A stretch of DNA of 54,513 bases from Pseudomonas fluorescens (lineage in GTDB: Bacteria; Pseudomonadota; Gammaproteobacteria; Pseudomonadales; Pseudomonadaceae). Both the position numbers and the translations under genes were made by a program. The notes beneath the pieces were generated by a model that was not told the DNA's origin, did not search any database, and was given only the letters and a program-made list of their open reading frames with translations. The stretch lies in contig NZ_LACC01000017.1 in NCBI RefSeq assembly GCF_000967965.1, positions 202,794-257,306 on the forward strand, written 5' to 3'. Within the stretch, counting starts at the first letter, position 1. Every line of letters starts with the position of its first letter. Below are positions 47,395-54,513 of this stretch, one piece after another.

Positions 47395-48456
47395 ATGACT
47401 CAACGCAAGATCATCCACGTCGATTGTGACTGTTTCTATGCAGCCATCGAGATGCGCGACGACCCACGCCTCGCCGGTAAACCACTGGCGGTAGGTGGGT
47501 CGGCGGACCGGCGCGGGGTGATCGCCACCTGCAATTATGAGGCGCGGGCGTACGGGGTGCGTTCGGCGATGTCCTCCGGGCATGCCTTGAAGCTGTGCCC
47601 CGACCTGACCATCGTCAAGCCACGCATGGATGCCTATAGAGAAGCGTCCAGGGAGATTCACACGATCTTTCGCGATTACACCGAGATCATCGAGCCGCTC
47701 TCGCTCGATGAGGCGTACCTCGATGTGTCGGACAGTGCGCATTTCGGTGGCAGTGCAACGCGCATTGCCCAGGACATCCGACGCCGGGTCTCCAACCAGT
47801 TGCATATCACCGTGTCGGCGGGCGTGGCGCCGAACAAGTTTCTGGCCAAGATCGCCAGTGACTGGAAAAAGCCCAATGGCCTGTTTGTCATCACTCCGGA
47901 CCAGGTCGAGGACTTTGTCAGCGGTTTGCCCGTGAACAAGTTGCACGGGGTCGGCAAAGTCACCGCCGACAAGCTCGGCAAGCTGGGGATCACCGATTGC
48001 CTCCAATTGCGCGAGTGGGACAAGTTGGCGCTGGTGCGTGAGTTCGGCAGCTTTGGCGAGCGACTCTGGAGCCTTGCCCGTGGGATCGATGACCGTGTGG
48101 TGCACAACGACAGTCGTCGTCAGTCGATCAGTGTTGAAAATACCTACGACGTTGATCTGCCGGACCTGAAGAGCTGCCTGGACAAGTTGCCCGAGCTGCT
48201 GGAGACCCTGGCGGGTCGCATGGCGCGAATCGACAGCAGCTATCGTCCGGGCAAGCCATTCGTCAAAGTGAAGTTCCACGACTTCACCCAGACTACATTG
48301 GAGCAGGCCGGGGCAGGGCGGGATCTGGGGAGTTATCAGTTGATGCTGACCCAGGCCTTCAATCGCGGCGGTAAACCGGTGCGGTTGTTGGGGGTCGGTG
48401 TGCGGCTGGAGGACTTGCGGGGCGGGTTCGAGCAGATGGAGTTGTTTGAGCGGTAG
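47395..48456 (+). CDS. dinB: DNA polymerase IV
   Basis: Y-family translesion polymerase, 353 aa. The palm carries DCDCFYAAIEM near the N terminus and SLDEAYLDV (about 103-111), the two metal-binding acidic motifs. The thumb HhH region is LPVNKLHGVGKVTADKLGKLGI (about 178-199), and a little-finger domain follows. The start ATG at 47395 (MTQRKIIHVDCD) is chosen; the frame extends upstream through the SOS box. The C terminus ends QMELFER, fitting a beta-clamp-binding QxxLF motif. Confidence 0.96.
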   Translation: MTQRKIIHVDCDCFYAAIEMRDDPRLAGKPLAVGGSADRRGVIATCNYEARAYGVRSAMSSGHALKLCPDLTIVKPRMDAYREASREIHTIFRDYTEIIEPLSLDEAYLDVSDSAHFGGSATRIAQDIRRRVSNQLHITVSAGVAPNKFLAKIASDWKKPNGLFVITPDQVEDFVSGLPVNKLHGVGKVTADKLGKLGITDCLQLREWDKLALVREFGSFGERLWSLARGIDDRVVHNDSRRQSISVENTYDVDLPDLKSCLDKLPELLETLAGRMARIDSSYRPGKPFVKVKFHDFTQTTLEQAGAGRDLGSYQLMLTQAFNRGGKPVRLLGVGVRLEDLRGGFEQMELFER

Positions 48457-48489
48457 CGGAAGATAGAGGTTTGGTGGTGAATGTCAGGC

Positions 48490-48517
48490 CGCCTTCGCGA
48501 GCAGGCTCGCGAAGGCT
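48490..48517. repeat. Palindromic REP fragment after dinB
   Basis: GCCTTCGCGAGC and GCTCGCGAAGGC around AG form a perfect 12-bp hairpin, the inner arms of the REP family. Followed by TTTTT at 48525-48529, it may act as terminator for dinB. Confidence 0.75.
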
Positions 48518-48526
48518 TCTGGCTTT

Positions 48527-49480
48527 TTAGTTCAGCCCCGGATTCGCCACCAGTCGCTCGCCATTCCGGGTCAGCGATTTCAGGAATTCGGTCTGCAATT
48601 CGGGATCATTGCGCGTCAGTTCGATCAGGCTCTGTTCCAGTTCGCTGGCTTCTTCTTCAAGACCCAGCTCCGACAAGCGCTTGACCCGGTGGACCCACTG
48701 ATTGACTTCGTCGCCTTCGAGATCGTCATAAATCAGCCCGTGGGCCTCATAGAGCTTGCTGCGCAAGGTGCTGCTGACGGCTAGCGAGGAGTCGGTGTGT
48801 ACGTCGTCCTGGGCATCCTCGACACGAATCAGCAATCGGCTCAGATGATTGATGTCATGTTCGGCGAACGGATTGTCCAACAGATTCAGGCGCAACACGC
48901 CGTTTTTGTCGGTGGTCAGTTCGAAGGTTTCCTTGCCGGCCTTGACCTCGACCGGGCGCTCGCTCCAGGGCAGGCTTGAGTACTCCGTGCGCTTGTCGCG
49001 CTGGACTTCATCAATACCGGCCAGGTTCTGCTGCGCGCGACCGTGGGACTGCGTGTTCATGAACGGGTTGAGCCCGGCGAAACCGTAGCTCAGCCAGTCC
49101 TTGGTCACGCTGTCCGGCAGATTGCCGAGGGCGAACACATTGACCACGTTGGCACCGACACCCGCCACCACGGCCACCGCGCCCAGCGGGATTTCGTAGA
49201 TCTCCCGCCAGGGTTGGTACGGCGTATAGCGGTCGTAGTGACGCGTGACTTCGTATTCAGTGACTTCGAAAGTCTTCTGCTCGTGGATTTTCACCCGCCG
49301 TTGCGGCAGCTCAAGCACCTTGGGCTCACCGACATCGATCTGCAGGCTGTGATCGAGCAATTTGCGCTCGACCCGTTCCTCTTGCTCGCTGCGTTGCGAC
49401 ATGTGGTTGGCACAGCCGCTGACCAGCAGGGCGCCGCACAAGGCGGCACCACCGAGGCCTAAGGTGTTTCGCTTGAACAT
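48527..49480 (-). CDS. Predicted outer-membrane lipoprotein of unknown function
   Basis: 317 aa. The signal ends in the lipobox LVSGC (Cys 23); the residue after Cys is Ala, so it should be sorted to the outer membrane. A charged, glutamate-rich start is followed by VPLGAVAVVAGVGANVVNVFALG-like hydrophobic residues (about 98-118), which could touch the membrane. The middle holds TEYSSLPWSERPVEVKAGKETFELTTDKNGVLRLNLLDNPF, a beta-rich segment; the C terminus is helical and charged. I do not recognise the family. It lies just downstream of proS in the same direction, 20 bp away. Confidence 0.8.
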   Translation of the reverse strand: MFKRNTLGLGGAALCGALLVSGCANHMSQRSEQEERVERKLLDHSLQIDVGEPKVLELPQRRVKIHEQKTFEVTEYEVTRHYDRYTPYQPWREIYEIPLGAVAVVAGVGANVVNVFALGNLPDSVTKDWLSYGFAGLNPFMNTQSHGRAQQNLAGIDEVQRDKRTEYSSLPWSERPVEVKAGKETFELTTDKNGVLRLNLLDNPFAEHDINHLSRLLIRVEDAQDDVHTDSSLAVSSTLRSKLYEAHGLIYDDLEGDEVNQWVHRVKRLSELGLEEEASELEQSLIELTRNDPELQTEFLKSLTRNGERLVANPGLN

Positions 49481-49499
49481 GACGTCTCTATATCTGCTA

Positions 49500-51215
49500 T
49501 CAGCGGCGGATGCGGGCCTGAAGGAAGGACAGCACGTCGGCGACCGGTAGCGCTTGTGCGTCGGCCTCGGTACGGCTCTTGTATTCCAGGTTGCCTTCGG
49601 CCAGGCCGCGGTCGCTGACCACGATCCGGTGTGGAATGCCGATCAGTTCCATGTCTGCGAACTTGATGCCCGGGCTGGTTTTCTTGTCGCGGTCGTCCAG
49701 CAGCACTTCGAAGCCGGCAGCGGTGAGTTCCGCGTACAGCTTGTCGGTGGCTTCGCGAACCTGCTCGGTCTCGTAGCGCAGCGGCACCAGGGCAATCTGG
49801 AATGGCGCGAGGGTGTCGCTCCAGATGATCCCTTTTTCGTCGTTGTTCTGCTCGATGGCAGCCGCCACCACGCGGGACACGCCGATACCGTAGCAGCCCA
49901 TTTCCAGGGTGACCGGCTTGCCGTTCTCGCCCAGCACTTCGCATTTCATCGCTTTGCTGTACTTGTTGCCCAGCTGGAAGATGTGCCCGACTTCGATGCC
50001 GCGCTTGATCTCCAGGGTGCCCTTGCCGTCCGGGCTCGGGTCGCCGGCCACGACGTTGCGCAGGTCGGCAACGGTTGGAACAGGCAGGTCGCGCTCCCAG
50101 TTCACACCGAAGTAGTGTTTGTCATCGATGTTGGCACCGATGCCGAAGTCGCTCATCAGCTCGACCGAACGGTCGATGATGATCGGCAGCGGCAGGTTCA
50201 ACGGGCCGAGGGAACCGGCACCAGCGCCGATGGCGTCGCGTAGTTCGCTTTCCGATGCCATGACCAGAGGGCTGGCAACGCCTGGCTGGTTGGCAGCCTT
50301 GATTTCGTTCAGCTCATGGTCGCCACGGATGATCAGGGCAATCAGCTTGCCTTTCTCTTCAGCGTGCACCACGAGGGTCTTGATGGTTTTCTCGATCGGC
50401 AGGTTGAAGCCTTCGACCAGTTGCGCAATGGTCTTGGCGTTCGGGGTGTCGACCAGGCGCAGCTCTTCGCTCGGTGCGGCGCGGGAAGTTTCGCGGGGCA
50501 CGGCTTCGGCTTTTTCGATGTTGGCGGCGTAGTCGGAGCCGTTGCTGAAAACGATATCGTCTTCACCGGACTCGGCCAGCACGTGGAACTCGTGGGAACC
50601 GGCGCCGCCAATGGAGCCGTTGTCGGCTTCAACAGGGCGGAACTTCAGACCCAGGCGAGTGAACACGTTGCAGTAAGCCTGGTGCATGCGGTCGTAGGTA
50701 ACCTGCAGCGAAGGCTGGTCAGCGTGGAACGAGTAGGCGTCCTTCATGATGAATTCGCGGCCGCGCATCAAGCCGAAACGTGGGCGGATTTCGTCACGGA
50801 ATTTGGTCTGGATCTGGTACAGGTTGATCGGCAGCTGCTTGTAGCTGCTCAGTTCGTTGCGCATCAGATCGGTGATGACTTCTTCGTGGGTCGGGCCTGC
50901 GCAGAAGTCGCGACCGTGGCGATCCTTGAAGCGCAGCAATTCAGGGCCGTACTCTTCCCAGCGCCCGGATTCCTGCCACAGCTCAGCCGGTTGCGTGCTC
51001 GGCATCAACACTTCGAGAGAGCCGGCGGCGTTCATTTCTTCACGAACGACGGCTTCGACCTTGCGCATTACCCGCAAGCCCATCGGCAGCCAGGTGTACA
51101 GGCCCGAGGCGAGTTTACGGATCATGCCGGCGCGCAGCATCAGCTGGTGGCTGATCACGACCGCATCGGAAGGCGTTTCTTTTTGTGTGGCGAGCAAAAA
51201 TTGACTGGTGCGCAT
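49500..51215 (-). CDS. proS: Prolyl-tRNA synthetase
   Basis: Class II synthetase, 571 aa, bacterial type with an editing insertion. Motif 1 lies near MRKVEAVVREEMNAAGSLEVLMP, motif 2 near FKDRHGRDFCAGPTHEE/FRDEIRPRFGLMRGREFIMKDAYSFH (about 105-160), the YbaK-like insertion at about 235-380 (KTLVVHAEEKGKLIALIIRGDHELNEIKA), motif 3 near MGCYGIGVSRVVAAAIEQ (about 440), and the anticodon-binding domain at the C terminus. The start is the ATG at 51215. Confidence 0.97.
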   Translation of the reverse strand: MRTSQFLLATQKETPSDAVVISHQLMLRAGMIRKLASGLYTWLPMGLRVMRKVEAVVREEMNAAGSLEVLMPSTQPAELWQESGRWEEYGPELLRFKDRHGRDFCAGPTHEEVITDLMRNELSSYKQLPINLYQIQTKFRDEIRPRFGLMRGREFIMKDAYSFHADQPSLQVTYDRMHQAYCNVFTRLGLKFRPVEADNGSIGGAGSHEFHVLAESGEDDIVFSNGSDYAANIEKAEAVPRETSRAAPSEELRLVDTPNAKTIAQLVEGFNLPIEKTIKTLVVHAEEKGKLIALIIRGDHELNEIKAANQPGVASPLVMASESELRDAIGAGAGSLGPLNLPLPIIIDRSVELMSDFGIGANIDDKHYFGVNWERDLPVPTVADLRNVVAGDPSPDGKGTLEIKRGIEVGHIFQLGNKYSKAMKCEVLGENGKPVTLEMGCYGIGVSRVVAAAIEQNNDEKGIIWSDTLAPFQIALVPLRYETEQVREATDKLYAELTAAGFEVLLDDRDKKTSPGIKFADMELIGIPHRIVVSDRGLAEGNLEYKSRTEADAQALPVADVLSFLQARIRR

Positions 51216-51358
51216 GGTTGGCCGTTATCGATTGCTGATGACGAGAAATGACGGAGCATTGTACGGGCGAGATCCGCTGGCGTACAGGCGTGCGGTCGGT
51301 AGTGTGGCAGGAGGGCGGGATTCACTCCTCCCTCCGCGACTCTTCCTGCGTAAAGAGC

Positions 51359-52918
51359 CTACGATTCTTCGGCGACCGGGGTCTGTACTGGTTCCGGTGT
51401 CGGAGTCGGGCCTGCGCGGCGGTTCTCCTGGAACCAGTGCAAGGCGATCAACAGCAGGGTCGGGACGCCTAGCAGGGCGGTGATCAGGAAGAAGTTGTGG
51501 TAACCGAATTTTTCCACCATGACCCCGGAGTAGCCGCCGATCAGGCGTGGCAGCAACAGCATGATCGAGCTGAGAAGGGCGTATTGGGTGGCGGAGAACT
51601 TGAGGTTGGTCAGGCTCGACAGGTAGGCGACGAACGCCGAGGTCGCCAGGCCCGAGCTGAAGTTGTCCAGGGAGATGGTCAGCACCAGCATGTTCAGGTT
51701 GGGGCCCATGTCGGCGAGCATCAGGAACAGGATGTTGGTCGCCGCGGATGCGACACCACCGATGAACAGGATCGGCAGGATGCCGAAACGCACGATCAGC
51801 AGGCCGCCCATGCCGGCACCCACCAGGGTCATGATCAGGCCGAAGATTTTGCTGACGCTGGCGATCTGGTCCTTGGTGAAGCCCTGGTCGATGTAGAACA
51901 CGTTGGCCATCACGCCCATGACCGTATCGGACATCCGATAGGTAGCGATCAAGCCGAGCAGCAGCAGCGCTTGCCAGCGGTATCGCAGAATGAAGTCGTT
52001 GACCGGTGTAAGCACTGGCGCCAGGCCACGACGGCCCATGGCCGAGAGGCACAGGGCGGTGAGGGTGGTGTAGAGGATCGCGCGCAGGAAAGCGCGGTCT
52101 TCGAGCAGCAGGTCAAGCAGGCTCACGCCCTGGAACAGCACGCTGGCGAAGTCGGTGTTGTAGAGCTGGGTGAACATGGCCGGCACCGAAACCAGCAGCA
52201 CGATCAGCACGAACACCGACGCCAGTTGGTGCGCGAAGCTGTAGCGCCCGGCCTGCAGTTGCGTGCGCAACGGTACTGGCGGTTCGCGCATGAACAGACT
52301 GGTCAGCAGTGCCGGGACCATCAGGGCACCGAACAGGATGTAAGTGCCAGCCCAGGCCGAATGCTTGTAGTTGAAGCCGGTGGAGCCAAAGCCTTCGGCG
52401 AAGAAGAGCGCGCCTGCGGTAGCCAGCAGCGCAGCGACCCGGTAACCGGACATGTAGCTGGCGGCGAGCGCGGCCTGGCGGTTGTCTTCGGCGATTTCCA
52501 GGCGGTAGGCGTCGACCGCGATGTCCTGCGTCGCTGATGCGAAAGCGACGACGACGGCAATGGCGATCAGCCAGGACAAATGCTTTTGCGGGTCGCAGAA
52601 ACCCATCCCGATCAGGCCAAGGATGACCAGTGCCTGAGACAGCACGAGCCAGGATCGTCGTCGACCGAGTTTGCCGAGCAATGGCAGTCGCCATTGGTCG
52701 AGCAAGGGTGACCAGACCCATTTGAAGGCATACGCCAGGCCGATCAGGCTTGCATAGCCAATGGTTTCACGAGCCACGCCAGCTTCACGCAGCCAGACTG
52801 AAAGTGTCGAAAACACCAGCATGTAGGGCAGGCCGGCGGCGAAACCAAGCAGCAACAGCACGAGTGTCGAGGGGCTGGCATAAGCGGCGAGCGCGGCGCG
52901 CCAGGTTTTACGGGGCAT
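51359..52918 (-). CDS. ampG: AmpG-type muropeptide permease (MFS)
   Basis: 519 aa inner-membrane transporter that imports anhydromuropeptides for peptidoglycan recycling and, where AmpR is present, feeds beta-lactamase induction. It has 12-14 predicted helices. Typical AmpG text: GFAAGLPYMLVFSTLSVWLREAGV (about 22-45), DQWRLPLLGKLGRRRSW, FASATQDIAVDAYRLE (about 125-140) and SYMSGYRVAALLA. Assignment to AmpG rather than another MFS member is strong. Transcribed toward proS across a 143-bp gap with a weak GC-rich dyad. Confidence 0.9.
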   Translation of the reverse strand: MPRKTWRAALAAYASPSTLVLLLLGFAAGLPYMLVFSTLSVWLREAGVARETIGYASLIGLAYAFKWVWSPLLDQWRLPLLGKLGRRRSWLVLSQALVILGLIGMGFCDPQKHLSWLIAIAVVVAFASATQDIAVDAYRLEIAEDNRQAALAASYMSGYRVAALLATAGALFFAEGFGSTGFNYKHSAWAGTYILFGALMVPALLTSLFMREPPVPLRTQLQAGRYSFAHQLASVFVLIVLLVSVPAMFTQLYNTDFASVLFQGVSLLDLLLEDRAFLRAILYTTLTALCLSAMGRRGLAPVLTPVNDFILRYRWQALLLLGLIATYRMSDTVMGVMANVFYIDQGFTKDQIASVSKIFGLIMTLVGAGMGGLLIVRFGILPILFIGGVASAATNILFLMLADMGPNLNMLVLTISLDNFSSGLATSAFVAYLSSLTNLKFSATQYALLSSIMLLLPRLIGGYSGVMVEKFGYHNFFLITALLGVPTLLLIALHWFQENRRAGPTPTPEPVQTPVAEES

Positions 52919-52962
52919 GGGCTGGAGTCTGCCTCAAGAAATACGGAAACAAAGCGCGCACT

Positions 52963-53316
52963 CTAACCGCTGTGCTCTACCGGACGCCAGCCATGGCGCT
53001 GAATATCAACACGATTGTTCAGGATACTGATGCCCTCCATGCGTAATCGTGCGCGCTGCTCATCACCCGAAGGGCTGCCCGCCGGCAGGCTGATACGCCC
53101 GTTTGCGCCTAGAACACGGTGCCAGGGCAACTTGCTGTCGCCGGGCAGTTGACTGAGGGTGCGCCCGACCCAGCGGGCGGCGCGACCCAGTCCTGCAAGC
53201 TCGGCCAGTTGGCCGTAGCTGACGACTTTGCCCTCGGGGACTTGTGCCAGTGTCAAATACAACGCCGTGCGTCGGATTTGCGCTGCGCTCTCGGGTTCAT
53301 CGGTTGGATCGGTCAC
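52963..53316 (-). CDS. Alkyltransferase-like protein (MGMT family, active-site Cys replaced by Trp)
   Basis: 117 aa, MGMT DNA-binding domain only. The family motif PCHRV reads PWHRV (about residue 65), so the methyl-accepting cysteine is absent. Such ATL proteins flip and bind O6-alkylguanine and hand it to nucleotide excision repair. The RNA/DNA-binding helix VSYGQLAELAGLGRAARWVGRTL is conserved, including the arginine finger region. The start is a GTG at 53316. E. coli counterpart: YbaZ. Confidence 0.9.
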   Translation of the reverse strand: MTDPTDEPESAAQIRRTALYLTLAQVPEGKVVSYGQLAELAGLGRAARWVGRTLSQLPGDSKLPWHRVLGANGRISLPAGSPSGDEQRARLRMEGISILNNRVDIQRHGWRPVEHSG

Positions 53317-53479
53317 GTCCGTCAGTCCTGAAGAAATGTGCTTTACCGTCTGTAGAGTAATTCCCGCACAGGAAGTTGAGAAATGAACTCAACAGAAATA
53401 GTCGGGTCAGTCCTTGTCAGGGCTTTGTTCCTACGGATAATGCGGACTTTTCTTGCAAGCCTGAGCCCGTATTTTGCTT

Positions 53480-54487
53480 ATGTTGTCCAGATCCCTGCTG
53501 TGTCTCGCCGTCCTTGGTGCTTCCACTCCCTCGCTAGCCGATACCGTGTGGTTGAAGAACGGTGACAAGCTGAGCGGCAAGATTACGCTGTTCGATGGCG
53601 GCAAGCTGCTGATCCAGACCGAATACGCCGGTGCGGTGACGATCGACTGGAAACAAGTCAAGACCCTGGACAGCGATCAGGAGTTGCTGGTCAAGCAGGA
53701 TGCCTACAGTGGCGAGAAAGCCAAATCGCTGAAGGCGGCGGACGACGGCAAGGTCACGCTGGCCAACGGCGAGGCACCGAAGACGGTCGAACTGGCGAGC
53801 ATCCAGCAGATTCTCAAGCCAAAACCGGTGGTCGAGGATCTGGTGTGGAAAGGCAACGTCGATGTCGCGCTGGATTATCAGCGGGCGGAAAACGACACCG
53901 ATGACTACGACATCGATTTCAAGACCAGTGCGCGACACGGGCGCTGGCGGCACACCGCTGAAGGTGAATACAACCGTGAGTTCCAGGACGACGTGGTGAC
54001 CACGGACAACTGGCGGGCGGAATACTCCATCGACCGATTCCTGACCGAACAATGGTTCTGGCAGGGGCGCCTGGTCTACAAACGCGACAAGATCGAAGGC
54101 CTTTCCCGGCAACGCACGGTCGGTACCGGTCCCGGCTATCAGTTCTGGGATAACGAGCTCGGGGCGTTCTCCCTGGGCTCGCTGAACAACCGTACGGACT
54201 ATGAATTTTCCGATGGCGGCAAAGACAACTTCTACGCCCTGGCCATGAAGTGGGACTACAACCGCTACCTGGTCGGCAAGCGCGTCGAGTTCTTTACCAA
54301 TGGCGAGGTTGGTAAGCCGCTGTCGGGTGTGGCCGACTACGCGCTCGATGCCGAGATGGGGTTGCGCTACAAGGTGACTGACTGGGCTTCGCTGAACCTG
54401 AAGGCGGAGCGCGATATCATCAGCGGCACTGACGATGCGGATCTGGACAAGACACGCTACACCGCAGGGTTTGGCGTGACCTGGTAA
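53480..54487 (+). CDS. DUF481-family outer-membrane beta-barrel protein (YdiY-like)
   Basis: 335 aa. A signal peptide ends at ASTPSLADT (about residue 21). An N-terminal segment (about 22-110) holds a repeated SH3-like pattern: VWLKNGDKLSGKITLFDGGKL and, later, KVTLANGEAPKTVELASI. The DUF481 barrel fills about 120-335 (GNVDVALDYQRAENDTDDYD and similar alternating strands). The last residue is Trp (FGVTW), the usual C-terminal signal for barrel insertion. Function unknown in pseudomonads; acid-inducible in E. coli YdiY (family knowledge). The ATG at 53480 is preferred to the TTG at 53474. Confidence 0.85.
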   Translation: MLSRSLLCLAVLGASTPSLADTVWLKNGDKLSGKITLFDGGKLLIQTEYAGAVTIDWKQVKTLDSDQELLVKQDAYSGEKAKSLKAADDGKVTLANGEAPKTVELASIQQILKPKPVVEDLVWKGNVDVALDYQRAENDTDDYDIDFKTSARHGRWRHTAEGEYNREFQDDVVTTDNWRAEYSIDRFLTEQWFWQGRLVYKRDKIEGLSRQRTVGTGPGYQFWDNELGAFSLGSLNNRTDYEFSDGGKDNFYALAMKWDYNRYLVGKRVEFFTNGEVGKPLSGVADYALDAEMGLRYKVTDWASLNLKAERDIISGTDDADLDKTRYTAGFGVTW

Positions 54488-54513
54488 GAGCAAAAAAAGA
54501 TAGCCGCCTTCGA
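54488..54513. other. Window end, possible start of another REP
   Basis: After the DUF481 stop codon the last bases read through an A-rich run into GCCGCCTTCGA, which resembles the inner arm of the REP family (compare 48490). Truncated by the window edge. Confidence 0.3.

Overview
This 54.5 kb window is chromosomal core DNA of a Pseudomonas of the fluorescens group. The gene order dnaE-accA-tilS-pyrG-kdsA-eno-ftsB-ispD-gfnR-adhC-fghA-ispF-truD-surE-pcm-nlpD-rpoS-rsmZ-fdxA-mutS-(tailocin locus)-cinA-recA-recX is the Pseudomonas order. Codon use is GC-rich, and the intergenic repeats are the GTGGGAGCGRGC...GCTCGCGAA palindromes common in fluorescent pseudomonads. Species cannot be fixed from the sequence alone.

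Layout. 1-12 kb: replication (dnaE), lipid, nucleotide, LPS and glycolysis genes (accA, pyrG, kdsA, eno), tRNA-Ile lysidine synthetase (tilS), and the ftsB-ispD pair. 11.6-14.6 kb: glutathione-dependent formaldehyde detoxification (gfnR divergent from adhC-fghA). 14.7-19.8 kb: the tightly packed ispF-truD-surE-pcm-nlpD-rpoS run. 19.85-21.2 kb: an IS110-family (IS1111-type) element inserted between rpoS and the Gac/Rsm small RNA gene rsmZ, whose GacA box, AT-rich promoter, GGA hairpins and terminator remain intact. 21.6-28.4 kb: fdxA, mutS, cinA, recA, recX; the mutS-cinA interval, a known R-tailocin site, holds only a LexA-like repressor and a holin. 28.4-42.3 kb: a LOG-family protein, a small RHH-like protein, a QSregVF-type secreted protein, tapT, erdR, dgkA, the finR/fpr pair, trmO, rhlG, a DUF1456 protein, an S4/pseudouridine-synthase-like protein, a GNAT, rimO and kup. 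42.5-46.4 kb: mprF-acvB, a pair that makes and hydrolyses aminoacyl-phosphatidylglycerol. 46.7-54.5 kb: two tandem initiator tRNA genes, SOS-controlled dinB, an unknown lipoprotein, proS, ampG, an alkyltransferase-like protein and a DUF481 outer-membrane protein.

The most notable observation is in the 3' non-coding part of the IS element. It can fold into a two-lobed RNA. In each lobe, short single-stranded segments match both halves of one DNA site: lobe 1 matches the reconstructed empty target (GGGGTTTTATTGCC, at the T-tract of the rpoS terminator), and lobe 2 matches the reconstructed circular IS junction (ATACATTAATGAG). This is the layout expected of a bridge RNA/seekRNA guiding an IS1111-type recombinase. 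It was read by eye from one copy and needs comparative and experimental testing.

Other points: the reduced tailocin locus with perfect palindromic operators, a pseudouridine-synthase-like protein without the RLD catalytic motif, matched degenerate SOS boxes at recA and dinB, and an intrinsic-terminator hairpin abutting the ispF start codon.
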